A DNA stretch of 64,000 bases from Glycomyces tenuis DSM 44171 (GTDB lineage: Bacteria > Actinomycetota > Actinomycetes > Mycobacteriales > Micromonosporaceae), in contig NZ_KE386602.1 of assembly GCF_000427885.1 (NCBI RefSeq), positions 152,206 through 216,205 of the forward strand, written 5' to 3'. The notes under the pieces were generated by a model, which ran no database searches, had not been told where the DNA came from, and worked only from the letters and a program-made list of their open reading frames with translations. Below are positions 16,624 to 24,678 of this stretch, one piece after another. Both the position numbers and the translations under genes were made by a program. Each line of letters starts with the position of its first letter. Position 1 is the stretch's first letter.

Positions 16624-18684
16624 ATGCGCCTGTACAAGGACACCACCTACTCCGTCCGCACGCTGGTCGACGAGATCGGGCAGGGCAGGATCGCCCTCCC
16701 CGACCTTCAGCGGCCCTTCGTCTGGTCCGCCTCGCAGGTGCGCAACCTCTTCGACTCCATGTACCGCGGCTATCCGGTGGGGTACCTGCTGTTCTGGGAG
16801 ACCGGCGCGGACTCCTCGCGGCGGAGCATCGGCTCGGCGGAGACCGAGAGCGCCGCGCATCTGGTCATCGACGGCCAGCAGCGCACCACGGCGCTGTTCA
16901 CCGTGTTCACCGGCCAGGAGGTGCTGGGCAAGGACTACTCGCGCTCACGCATCGCGATCTCGTTCCGTCCCTCGGATGAGACCTTCGAGGTGGCCAACGC
17001 GTCCACGAGGAACAACCCGGAGTACATCGCCGACATCACCGAGGTCTTCTCCCCCGACTTCCGGGCGCACAGCTGGACGAGGGCCTTCATCGAACGGCTC
17101 GCCCTCCACCGGCCGGTCTCGCCGAACGCGGAGGACCGGATCGCCTCGGCGATCGACCGCCTGCGGGGCCTGGACAACACCGACTTCAAGGTGATAGTGC
17201 TGTCCTCCGAGGCCGACGTCCGGGAGGTCTCGGAGATCTTCGTCCGGATCAACTCGGCCGGGACCGAGCTCAACCAGTCCGACTTCCTGTTGACGCTCAT
17301 GAGCGTGTACTGGGCGGACGGCAGGCGGGAACTCGAGGAGTTCTGCGAGGCCACGCGGACGCCTCCGACCGACGGCAAGCCCTCACCGTTCAACTGGCAC
17401 CTGCATCCCAAGCCGGTGCTGCTGCTTCGCGCGGCGGTGGCGCTGGCCTTCCGGCGGGCCAGGCTCGAAAGCGTCTACAGCCTGTTGAGCGGCAGGGACG
17501 TCGAAGCCGGACGGGCGCGCACCAAACGCATCAAGGAGCAGTTCGACCAGCTGTCCAAGGCGCAGCAGTCGGTGTTGAACCTGCTGCACTGGCACGAGTT
17601 CCTGCAATGCCTGGAACTGGCCGGGTTCCGGGGCAGGAAGATGATCACCTCGGAGAACGCGGTGGTGTTCTCATACGTGATGTGGCTGATCGGCAGGCTG
17701 GAGTTCAAGGTCCCGATCGATCGTCTGCGGCACCTGATCGCGCGCTGGTTCTTCATGGTGCACACCACGAGCCGGTATTCCGGATCGTTCGAGACGCAGG
17801 TGGAGCGGGAGCTGGCGCAGATATCCGGAATCGGGCGCGGGGACGCGGAAGGATTCGTAGGGCTGCTGTCGAGGCTCGTCGACGAGCGGTTGACGAGCGA
17901 CTGGTGGTCGGTGACCCTGCCGAACGACCTGGAGTCCTCGGCGGGGAAGTCGCCGGTGCTGAGCGCGTACATCGCCGCGCTGAACATCCTGGACGCGGAG
18001 GCGCTGTTCTCGAAGGTGAAGGTCCGGTCCAGGCTGGACCCGTCGGTGACGGTGAGAAAGGGCATCGAGCGGCATCACCTGTTCCCCAAGCACTTCCTCA
18101 AGGAGGAGCTCAAGGTCGAAGATCAGCGGAAGATCAACCAGATCGCGAACATGACGCTGGTGGAGTGGGCCGACAACATCGCGGTCTCGGACGCGCCGCC
18201 CGCCCAGTACTGGCCGCAGCAGGTGGCGGCGAACCGCATGTCGCCGGCGGACCTGGAGCGGCAGGCGTACTGGCATGCGCTGCCGGCGGGGTGGACCGCG
18301 ATGGGCTACTCGGATTTCCTGGCGCACCGGCGGCGGCTGATGGCACAGGTCATCAAGGACGCGTTCGATCACTTGGCGAAGGACGACTACGCGGCGGCCT
18401 ATCCCGAGCCGGAGCGGGGCGTGGCCGCCGGGAACCGCTCGGTGGCGGAGCTGATCGGGCTGGGCTTGCTGGAGCCGGGCGAGTCGGTGGTGAACGAGGC
18501 CGACGAGGTGCAGGCGACGGTGCTCGCCGACGGCCGCTTGGAGTTCGACGGCGCCGAATACAACACTCCTGACGACGCGGCACGGGTGGCGGCGGGCGAG
18601 GCGAGAGACGGCTGGACGTACTGGTCGGTGGAGTCCCCGGACGACGGGGCGATGACCCTGGCCGCCCTCGCCGAGGGAAGCTGA
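16624..18684 (+). CDS. DUF262-HNH nuclease with C-terminal RAMA domain, putative type IV restriction enzyme
   Basis: A 686-residue single-gene defence candidate. Parts: DUF262/GmrS-like NTPase domain with LPDLQRPFVW (25-34), the key DGQQRTTAL (83-91) and FVRINSAGTELNQSD (206-220); a helical middle; a GmrD/DUF1524-like HNH nuclease with ERHHLFPKHFLK (482-493) and INQIANMTLVEWADN (504-518); and, from about 605 to 672, a RAMA domain (RSVAELIGLGLLEPG...ADGRLEFDGAEYNTP...RDGWTYWSVE). GmrSD-type enzymes cut modified DNA; RAMA is a predicted reader of adenine-methylated DNA. The fusion therefore suggests modification-dependent restriction. ATG 16624 has GGAG 7 bases upstream. No methylase or other defence gene is adjacent, which fits a stand-alone type IV enzyme. 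Activity and the base recognised are inferred. Confidence 0.85.
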   Translation: MRLYKDTTYSVRTLVDEIGQGRIALPDLQRPFVWSASQVRNLFDSMYRGYPVGYLLFWETGADSSRRSIGSAETESAAHLVIDGQQRTTALFTVFTGQEVLGKDYSRSRIAISFRPSDETFEVANASTRNNPEYIADITEVFSPDFRAHSWTRAFIERLALHRPVSPNAEDRIASAIDRLRGLDNTDFKVIVLSSEADVREVSEIFVRINSAGTELNQSDFLLTLMSVYWADGRRELEEFCEATRTPPTDGKPSPFNWHLHPKPVLLLRAAVALAFRRARLESVYSLLSGRDVEAGRARTKRIKEQFDQLSKAQQSVLNLLHWHEFLQCLELAGFRGRKMITSENAVVFSYVMWLIGRLEFKVPIDRLRHLIARWFFMVHTTSRYSGSFETQVERELAQISGIGRGDAEGFVGLLSRLVDERLTSDWWSVTLPNDLESSAGKSPVLSAYIAALNILDAEALFSKVKVRSRLDPSVTVRKGIERHHLFPKHFLKEELKVEDQRKINQIANMTLVEWADNIAVSDAPPAQYWPQQVAANRMSPADLERQAYWHALPAGWTAMGYSDFLAHRRRLMAQVIKDAFDHLAKDDYAAAYPEPERGVAAGNRSVAELIGLGLLEPGESVVNEADEVQATVLADGRLEFDGAEYNTPDDAARVAAGEARDGWTYWSVESPDDGAMTLAALAEGS

Positions 18685-18697
18685 GCCGCAGGCCCCC

Positions 18698-18870
18698 TCA
18701 CCGCAGGTCGTGGTACTGCCGTTCCGGCGGCGGCTCCATCGTCTCGCTCGGCAGGTGCCCCGGCCGGTCGTCCTCCAGGGACGCCCCTTTCGCGGTGAGG
18801 GTCGCCGCCGCGGCCATGAGGACGGCGACGATGGCCGCCTGCTCGGGGTGCTCACCGCCGCGCAGTTGCG
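18698..18870 (-). pseudogene. Unidentified gene fragment, C-terminal end
   Basis: On the minus strand about 55 codons show clear coding composition (nearly all third positions G or C) and end in a proper stop at 18698: HPEQAAIVAVLMAAAATL, a charged stretch, then RQYHDLR. Upstream the frame runs antisense to the STAND remnant and loses that character. It looks like the tail of a gene cut off by rearrangement. The PEQAAIVAVL run weakly recalls the acyl-CoA carboxylase epsilon subunit, but this is not enough for a call. Confidence 0.3.
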
Positions 18871-19421
18871 GTGGCGCGAGCGCTTGGAGGTCGCCCCGAT
18901 CGGCGCGATCGTCGCCGCCGCGCGGCGGCAGGTGGACGAGGTTCCGGCGTTGGCCCCGCTGGCGGGGCTCGCGCTGGTCTCGCTCGGCGGCGGGGACGGC
19001 CCGCACGGCGGAGGCGGGTTCCCGCCTCGGCTGACGGATCTGCGGCAGGAGTCGCTGTTCGACGCCCTGCACTTCAAGTACCGCGTGGTGCCCTTCATCG
19101 CCGACGGGGCCAGGGAGCGGCTGCTGGCCGAGGCGCTGGCGTGGGCCGCGGACGTCGAGGACGGGCCGGACCTGCGCGTCGCGGTCGTCACCGGCCCGGC
19201 CGGGGCGGGGCGGGGAAGTCGCGCATGCCCTGGCCGGGATCATCCACGGAAGCACCGGCAGTACCCAGATCGCCGTGCGCCACTTCGATCAAGCGATCAC
19301 TTGTTACCGCGAGCTCGCCGAAACCAATCCCGCCCTCCGCAGTCGGGTCGAACACCTCCAGAGAATGCGGGCATTGCTCATCGAGCTTAACGAGATTCCG
19401 GGAACGCGCGGTTTCGGATGA
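18848..19421 (+). pseudogene. Remnant of a STAND NTPase with TPR repeats
   Basis: Two pieces of one actinobacterial STAND-type protein survive in different frames. The first (about 18848-19210) reads LTAAQLRWRERLEVAP... then LHFKYRVVPFIADGARERLL and VAVVTGPAGAG, i.e. the usual run-up to a Walker A loop. At the loop GGGGC is repeated once too often (19203-19216), which shifts the frame away from the expected GKS. The second piece, in the third frame to the stop at 19419-19421, is a TPR end: RHFDQAITCYRELAETNP...QRMRALLIEL. The whole ATPase core and most TPRs between them are gone. No start codon or promoter is evident. The gene is dead by internal deletion plus frameshift. Confidence 0.6.
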
Positions 19422-19496
19422 CCCGTTCCGGGCGCCGATAAGCCGCTGACGCTAGACTCTGCTCGACCGCACGAGAGAGGAAGGAGGTGTGACGCG

Positions 19497-19544
19497 GTGT
19501 CGAAACCGAACGATCCGGTGTCCCCCTCCCTTCGAGTGCGCTGA
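19497..19544 (+). other. Mini-ORF with strong ribosome site
   Basis: GAAGGAGGTG, one of the best Shine-Dalgarno sequences in the window, is followed 6 bases on by GTG and a 15-codon reading frame, MSKPNDPVSPSLRVR, ending at TGA 19544. A TAGACT hexamer at about 19453 could be its -10 box. It may be a leader peptide, or the surviving start of a lost gene whose body was deleted together with the neighbouring STAND remnant. Not in frame with the downstream gene. Confidence 0.3.
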
Positions 19545-19591
19545 TGCGGCGGCTCCAGGGGCGGGGGCACCCGTGAACCTGGAGTACATCG

Positions 19592-20092
19592 ATGAAACGC
19601 GACAAAGCCCAGCCGCGGCCGCCGGACGAGCGCACCGCGCTCTATGAGCGCCTGCGCTGGCAGCGCCAGACCGTCCGCAAGAAGGCCAAGGGGCTCTCCG
19701 AAGCCGACGCCCACCGGGCGTTCCTGCCCTCCCCGCTCATGACCGTGGCGGGACTCGTATCCCATCTGCGCTGGAACGAGCACAGCTGGTTCGAGACCTG
19801 CCTCCTCGGTCTGCCCGACCGCGGGCCGTGGACCGACGACGACCCCGACGCCGAGATGCGGGTCGACCACGTCCCGCTCGCGCGGCTTCTCGACGAATAC
19901 GACGAGCAGTGCGCCCGCTCGGTCGAGATCGCCGACTCCCTCCCGCTCGACGCGCTCGAGCAGGCGCCGCCGCCCGGTGGCGAGCCCTGCTCGCTGCGGT
20001 GGATCCTGCTGCACTTGATCGAGGAGACCGCCCGCCACAACGGCCACCTCGACATCATGCGCGAGTTCGCCGACGGCGTCACCGGCGAGTAG
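19592..20092 (+). CDS. DinB-like (DUF664) protein
   Basis: A 166-residue protein of the DinB/YfiT four-helix superfamily (DUF664 branch), generally metal-binding and related to mycothiol/bacillithiol-dependent transferases. Conserved features: SPLMTVAGLVSHLRWNEHSWFE with a candidate metal His near residue 55, and WILLHLIEETARHNGHLDIMRE near the C-terminus with the other two His. ATG 19592 is preceded by GGAG. It is monocistronic, followed by a terminator hairpin. The substrate is unknown. Confidence 0.85.
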   Translation: MKRDKAQPRPPDERTALYERLRWQRQTVRKKAKGLSEADAHRAFLPSPLMTVAGLVSHLRWNEHSWFETCLLGLPDRGPWTDDDPDAEMRVDHVPLARLLDEYDEQCARSVEIADSLPLDALEQAPPPGGEPCSLRWILLHLIEETARHNGHLDIMREFADGVTGE

Positions 20093-20098
20093 CGGGCT

Positions 20099-20128
20099 CG
20101 GGGCCGAGCCCGCGACGGCTCGGCCCCG
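20099..20128 (+). terminator. Terminator after the DinB-like gene
   Basis: Twelve perfect pairs (20099-20110 with 20117-20128), 6-base loop, directly after the stop codon. Confidence 0.65.
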
Positions 20129-20146
20129 GCCGCCCGGACCGATGTG

Positions 20147-20181
20147 GAGGCCGGTCGATCCACCGGTGATCGACCGGCCTC
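20147..20181 (-). terminator. Second hairpin between convergent genes
   Basis: Fourteen perfect pairs (20147-20160 with 20168-20181) and a 7-base loop. Placed to end the minus-strand two-gene operon that stops at 20299, though 118 bases beyond it. Confidence 0.5.
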
Positions 20182-20298
20182 GCACTCCCCCCGGCCGGGC
20201 CTGCGCGGGAGGCGCCCCGGGCCGAAGGTGCTCGGTCGGGCGCGGCGGTGCTGTGGAGGCCTGCGACAACGGATCATCCCACCGCCGCGCCCGAGTCA

Positions 20299-20775
20299 TC
20301 ATGGCTTGGGGTCGCTCTCGCCGACCGGCCTGCCGTTCAGTCCGCCGCCGGAGCCGCCGTGCCCGCCGTTCGAGCCGCCTGTCGATTCGCCGTTGGAGCG
20401 GGACTGGCGGACCACGCCGATGGTGCTGCCGTAGATGATGCGGGCCCACGGATCGCCCTTGGTGATCCAGCCTTCGAGCCAGGTGGGCTCCGGCGGCGGG
20501 CGGAAGCGGTCGAGGCCGTCGATGGTCAGGATGCGGTACGGCGCTTGGAACCCGTCGTCGAGCATCACACGGACGCTCGTCGGGTCGGCGGCGGCGTCGC
20601 CGATGACGATGAGCTCCAGGGACTTCGCGAAGCGGAAGCTGCCGAGGCGATGCTCGTGTCCGGGCGTGTCGGCTTGCGAGGCGCCCGGTCTCGGTTGCTC
20701 GGACCGGCGTCGTTCGGTCTGCGGCCCCTCGTGCTCGCGCCGGTTCGGCCGCGGTCGGTCCGGTACGGCGTTCAC
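20299..20775 (-). CDS. Hypothetical protein, second gene of a coupled pair
   Basis: 158 residues, family not recognised. The first 45 are polar and probably disordered; a compact beta-rich segment follows (SFRFAKSLELIVIGDAAADP...VRVMLDDGFQAPYRILTIDGLDRF, then WLEGWITKGDPWARIIYGSTIGVVR), and the last 30 are Gly/Ser/Asn-rich. Start is GTG 20775, inside the GTGA shared with the stop of the upstream gene, so the two are translationally coupled and probably act together. No signal peptide or membrane segment. Confidence 0.6.
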   Translation of the reverse strand: MNAVPDRPRPNRREHEGPQTERRRSEQPRPGASQADTPGHEHRLGSFRFAKSLELIVIGDAAADPTSVRVMLDDGFQAPYRILTIDGLDRFRPPPEPTWLEGWITKGDPWARIIYGSTIGVVRQSRSNGESTGGSNGGHGGSGGGLNGRPVGESDPKP

Positions 20776-21080
20776 GGCATGAGCTCCCCTCGGCGGGCGG
20801 GCTCCAGGCATGCGTCGGACCGGTACCAGATGGCGCTGACCTGTTCGAGGACCACGAGGCGAGCCTCCACGTCGAGCAGGTCGGCGTGGACGGGCTCGAC
20901 GCGCAGGCGCGGGTCGCTGTCGAGTTCGACCACGACGCCGAATCGCGCGGTCCGGCCGATGAAGTCGATGCCCACCGCGTCGCCGATGCGCGGCCACGAG
21001 ACGGCGGCCGGGCGGCCGGCGATGTCGATCTCGCCGAGCACGTCGTTCGTCGGTTCGGTCAGGTTCTGATGTCGCGCCAC
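20772..21080 (-). CDS. Hypothetical protein, first gene of a coupled pair
   Basis: 102 residues, family not recognised. It begins at GTG 21080 with GGAG 10 bases upstream. The sequence LGEIDIAGRPAAVSWPRIGDAVGIDFIGRTARFGVVVELDSDPRLRV suggests a small beta-barrel-like fold, and the C-terminal part has LDVEARLVVLEQVSAIWYRSD. It overlaps the next gene by 4 bases (GTGA). The 261 bases upstream (21081-21341) are less GC-rich than the surroundings and probably carry the promoter; no motif is decisive. Confidence 0.6.
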   Translation of the reverse strand: MARHQNLTEPTNDVLGEIDIAGRPAAVSWPRIGDAVGIDFIGRTARFGVVVELDSDPRLRVEPVHADLLDVEARLVVLEQVSAIWYRSDACLEPARRGELMP

Positions 21081-21341
21081 GCGCGTCTCCGTTCCAGTCG
21101 TTCACGTCGGCGGGAGAAGCCCCCTCAGCGGCAGCGCCGAGCCGCCTCCTCCCGCCGGCCGAAGCGCCCCACCGCGCTTCGACTTCTTGACAGTACGGAA
21201 CACGGAAGTCGAAACCAAGCCTTTGACCTGGTGTTCAATTCGGCATTGCTGGACACTATGAACAGACGGCTCGCTCGTGGCACCAGTGCGGGGCGATTGC
21301 CGCTGACGGTGTCAATGGTCGACGCCCAACCCGTGGGTCGG

Positions 21342-21926
21342 TCATGTCCGGCGGTCGCCGCCGTCGGGGGCGAGGTCGATCGCGTAGAGGTCCCAGTACC
21401 GGCTGAGGGCGCCGTCGAAGGGCCCCTTGCGGCCCATGCGCTTCCAGCCGAGGTGGCGGTAGATCGCCTGGGTCCGCTGCGCCGTCGGCTGCACGGTCAG
21501 CACCGCGCGCGATTCCCCGCGGCTGGAGAGGAGCGTCTCGATCAGGCCGCGACCGATGCCGCGGCCCCGGTGGGGTTCGGCGACGGCGAGGTCGACGAGC
21601 GCGAAGGTCCGCCCCTCCCATTCGGTGGTCACCTCCTCGGGGAGCGGCGGCTCGAAGCCGGTCCACCACCGGTGGTCCACCGGCAGGGTGTGACCGTAGG
21701 CGAATCCGGCCAGTGCCGCTCCGGAGGCGAGGACGACGCCGAAGCCCGGTGCGCCGCGCATCTCGGTGAGCATGTCGGCGTGTCGGCGGGATTCGGTCTC
21801 ACTCCAGGCGAACGGAGCCGCGGAGAACACGGTGTCGTAGAGGCGGCAGATCGCCTCGTGGTGGCGTGCGGCGAGCGGTCCGCCGCCGAGCTCCAGTGAG
21901 ATGTCGCCCATCGGGAACCGCCTCAT
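21342..21926 (-). CDS. GNAT N-acetyltransferase
   Basis: A 194-residue acetyl-CoA-dependent acyltransferase. The acetyl-CoA loop is visible in ALVDLAVAEPHRGRGIGRGLIETLL (R/Q-x-x-G-x-G/A pattern) and the C-terminal strand in QAIYRHLGWKRMGRKGPFDG. ATG 21926 overlaps the stop of the STAND gene (ATGA), which indicates coupling; ATG 21911 with AGGCGG before it is an alternative giving 189 residues. It is the last of four co-oriented genes (73-aa protein, DUF6879, STAND NTPase, GNAT), so a role as effector or modifier in that system is possible, though GNATs of this type more often modify small molecules. Confidence 0.85.
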   Translation of the reverse strand: MRRFPMGDISLELGGGPLAARHHEAICRLYDTVFSAAPFAWSETESRRHADMLTEMRGAPGFGVVLASGAALAGFAYGHTLPVDHRWWTGFEPPLPEEVTTEWEGRTFALVDLAVAEPHRGRGIGRGLIETLLSSRGESRAVLTVQPTAQRTQAIYRHLGWKRMGRKGPFDGALSRYWDLYAIDLAPDGGDRRT

Positions 21927-24034
21927 TCGGCCAGTCGGCGCCTGAGGTCTTCGACCGCCGGGTCGTCCAGCGGTTCGAGGATCTCGAACGCCTCCTCCCA
22001 GCATTCGCGCGCCTCGCCGCCGCGGCCCGCGAGGTCGAGGACCACGCCCAGTCGGTGCAGCCCCGTTGCGGTGTTGCGCATGTCGTTGAAGTCGCGGAAG
22101 GTCTCGACGCATTGCCGCAGCGGCGGCTCGGCCTCGTCGAGGAGTCCGGCCTCGCCGCTGAGGCGGCCGAGTTCGAGCCGACCCCAGGCGGTGCTCCAGG
22201 CGTCGTCGATGGCCTCGAAGATCGCGACGGCGCGGCGGGCGGATTCGAGCGCCTCGTCGAGCCGTCCTTGCGCGTGGGCGGTTTCGGCGAGACTGCGCAG
22301 TGCCATGCCTTCGCCGCGCCGGGCACCGTCGGCGCGGAACAGCTCCAGGGCCGTCTCGAAGCGGGGCCGGGCCGCAGCCGCCTCGCCGTCTTCCAAGGCG
22401 AGGTGGCCCAGGCCGCGTTGCGCGAACGCCTCGATCCAGCGGTGGCCGATGCGGTGCGCGGCGGCGGCGCACCGCTCGTACGCGATGCGGGCCTCGTCGC
22501 GCTGCCCGGCGCGCCAGTGCGCGTCGCCGAGGCAGACGAGGTTGGCGGCGACGCCGAGTTCGTCGCCGATGGTCTCGGCGGCCTGGAGGCCGTCTTGGTG
22601 GATCTGCCGCCATTCGAGCCAGTACGAGCCGAGTTCGAACAGGCCGTCGGTCACCACCGGCAGTTTCCATGCGACGTCGTACTGCCCGCGGTCCATCGCC
22701 TGGTCGAGGAGGCTGAGGAGGTTCAGCCGCTCGGCGCCGAACCAGGCCATGGCCTCCCCGGCCCGCGGGAAGTCGGGAATGGACTCGGCCTCGGCCGGGA
22801 CCAGCGGCACGGCGTTGGAGTACGGGAGGATCGCTTCGCGGGCGCGGTCGGCCGCGTGCAGGTACCAGCCCATCATCCGGCGGATGGCGTCGGTGCGGGT
22901 GCGTTCGGCCTCCTCGCGGCGGCAGCGTTCGACGGCGTAGACCCGCAGCAGGTCGTGGAGCCGGAAGCGGTCGGTCGCGATCTGCTGGACCAGGTGGGCG
23001 TCGCACAGGTCCGCGAGGTGGCGTCGCAGTTCGGCGACGGGGATGCGGGTGAGGGCGGCGATGGGGGCGGTGGACATCTCGGCGCCGCGGTGCAGCCCGA
23101 GGAACCTGAACACCTGTCGCTGGCGGGCGTCGAGGGACCGGTAGGACCAGGAGAACACGGCCCTGACGTCGACGAGTTCGTCCTCTTCGGAGCTGAGCGC
23201 GTCGAGCCGTTGCTGCTCGGCGGCGAGCTCGGCGGCGAGGTCGCTCATGGTCAGGTGCGGGCGGGCGGCGGCGCGTTCGGCGACGACGCGGAGCGCGAGC
23301 GGCAGCCGGCCGCAGTGCTCCACGACCCGCGCGGCCCCGTCGAGATCGGTCTCGGCCCGGCCGTCTCCCATCACCTCTGCCAGCAGTTCCAGCGCGTCTT
23401 CTGCGGATAGCACGTCGAGCGGCATTCTGACTGCTCCTTCCCGTGCGACCAGGCTCGGCATGCTGCTGCGGCTCGTGACCAGTGTCAGGCAGCCGTCCGA
23501 GCCCGGCAGCAGGTGCCGTATCTGTCGGGCGGACATGGAATTGTCGATGACGATCAGCATCCGCTTGCCGCCCAGCATGGAGCGGTAGAGCGCGGCGCGT
23601 TCGTCCAGTGTGATCGGTATGAGGGAGGGTTCGACGCCGAAGGCCCGCAGGAAGCCGTCGAGGACCTGTTCGGGTTCGAGCGGCGAGGCGGGGCCGTAGC
23701 CGTGCATGTCGACGTAGAGGTCGCCGTCGGGGAAGCGGTCGCGCACGCTGTGGGCCCATCGCAGGGCGAGCGCGGTCTTGCCGACGCCCGGCGGGCCGGT
23801 GATGACGGAGACGGCGCCGGCCTCGGTCCGGTCGGTTCGGAGGGCGAGCCCGAGCGCCGAGATGTGGGCCTCGCGGTTGACGAAGCCGCCGGGCGGCGCG
23901 GGGAGCTGCCGGGGCGTGGGCCATTTGTGGCGGTGGTGGAGGTGGACGTCGCCGTGCACGGCGCCGGCCTGCACGACGGTGTGCGCCTCGCCTTGGAAGC
24001 TGCTGGTGCTGTCGGATTCGTCGGGGTCGGCCAC
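21923..24034 (-). CDS. STAND NTPase (NB-ARC) with TPR repeats
   Basis: A 703-residue signal-transduction ATPase. The N-terminus has the short motif HTVVQAGAVHGDVHLHH (about 18-34) common before actinobacterial STAND cores. NB-ARC: Walker A GPPGVGKT at 80-87, Walker B MLIVIDN at 159-165, sensor-like LTLVTSRS near 184, GRLPLALRVV (GLPL-like) near 245, a winged-helix part with FRFLGLHRG and LHDLLRVYA (MHD-like position), then TPR repeats from about 400 to the end. No DNA-binding domain is evident, unlike SARP/AfsR regulators. GTG 24034 is preceded by GAAAGGCAG. Third gene of a four-gene operon and coupled to a GNAT. Such proteins act as switches in stress, development or antiviral conflict; the trigger here is unknown. 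Confidence 0.85.
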   Translation of the reverse strand: MADPDESDSTSSFQGEAHTVVQAGAVHGDVHLHHRHKWPTPRQLPAPPGGFVNREAHISALGLALRTDRTEAGAVSVITGPPGVGKTALALRWAHSVRDRFPDGDLYVDMHGYGPASPLEPEQVLDGFLRAFGVEPSLIPITLDERAALYRSMLGGKRMLIVIDNSMSARQIRHLLPGSDGCLTLVTSRSSMPSLVAREGAVRMPLDVLSAEDALELLAEVMGDGRAETDLDGAARVVEHCGRLPLALRVVAERAAARPHLTMSDLAAELAAEQQRLDALSSEEDELVDVRAVFSWSYRSLDARQRQVFRFLGLHRGAEMSTAPIAALTRIPVAELRRHLADLCDAHLVQQIATDRFRLHDLLRVYAVERCRREEAERTRTDAIRRMMGWYLHAADRAREAILPYSNAVPLVPAEAESIPDFPRAGEAMAWFGAERLNLLSLLDQAMDRGQYDVAWKLPVVTDGLFELGSYWLEWRQIHQDGLQAAETIGDELGVAANLVCLGDAHWRAGQRDEARIAYERCAAAAHRIGHRWIEAFAQRGLGHLALEDGEAAAARPRFETALELFRADGARRGEGMALRSLAETAHAQGRLDEALESARRAVAIFEAIDDAWSTAWGRLELGRLSGEAGLLDEAEPPLRQCVETFRDFNDMRNTATGLHRLGVVLDLAGRGGEARECWEEAFEILEPLDDPAVEDLRRRLAE

Positions 24035-24111
24035 GGGCTGCCTTTCAGGGGGTGCCGGGGTGTGGTCGGGCCGCGCGGGCACGGGCCCGCGCGGCGTGGT
24101 CGCTCCTCGGG

Positions 24112-24672
24112 TCAGGCGGGGCTGGAGACGAGCGTCTCGGCGAAGTCGCGGTAGGGGACCGAGAGTGTGACCGCGATGTCTCGCCAGTGGTTGGCCCGGA
24201 CGATCAGCTCGGGGTCGTCCTCGTAGCGGGCGGAGACGAAGCGGCCGTCATCGTCGTAGTACATCGACAGCAGCGATCGGGAGTCGAACAGCCAGTAGTC
24301 GTAGTGGGGAAGCTCGGCCGGCCACTCGCCTTGCTCGACTGGGAGGATCCTGATCTCCTCGCCCGCGGCGGCGGTGTGGGCGTATGCCCAGGCGGCCTCG
24401 AAGCGGACGTAGTCGGAGACGGGCAGCTCGACGACGTGCACACGGTGGAGTCTCCTGCCCTCGGCCACGGCCGGGGCTATGGTCTCGTCTATCCACTGTG
24501 CGATGCCGGGGAACGCCCCGCGCTCCTCTCCGGCCTGGAACCGTTCGAACGGAGCTTCTTCCGAGGGGACCGTGTACCGCTGGAGTGCTTCGAGGCGGTA
24601 GGCGGTATACCGGAACTCCCGGAACGGCCGACTGAATTCGGGGTCGTCGAGCGATGTGATCGTCCTGCCCAT
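24112..24672 (-). CDS. DUF6879 family protein
   Basis: 186 residues with the hallmarks of DUF6879: FREFRYTAYRLEALQRYTVPSEEAPFERFQAG at the start, RRLHRVHVVELPVSDYVRFEAAWAYAHTAAAGEEIR in the middle and YDYWLFDSRSLLSMYYDDDGRF near the end. In actinomycetes this family usually travels with small partners (DUF397 or a short unknown protein) and XRE regulators; function unknown. Here the partner is the 73-residue gene ending 6 bases before it. No membrane segment. Confidence 0.88.
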   Translation of the reverse strand: MGRTITSLDDPEFSRPFREFRYTAYRLEALQRYTVPSEEAPFERFQAGEERGAFPGIAQWIDETIAPAVAEGRRLHRVHVVELPVSDYVRFEAAWAYAHTAAAGEEIRILPVEQGEWPAELPHYDYWLFDSRSLLSMYYDDDGRFVSARYEDDPELIVRANHWRDIAVTLSVPYRDFAETLVSSPA

Positions 24673-24678
24673 GAGCGA

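Noticed and set aside
18698..18870. Acyl-CoA carboxylase epsilon subunit
   Set aside because: Only the short PEQAAIVAVL run resembles it and the C-terminal end does not; kept as an unidentified fragment.
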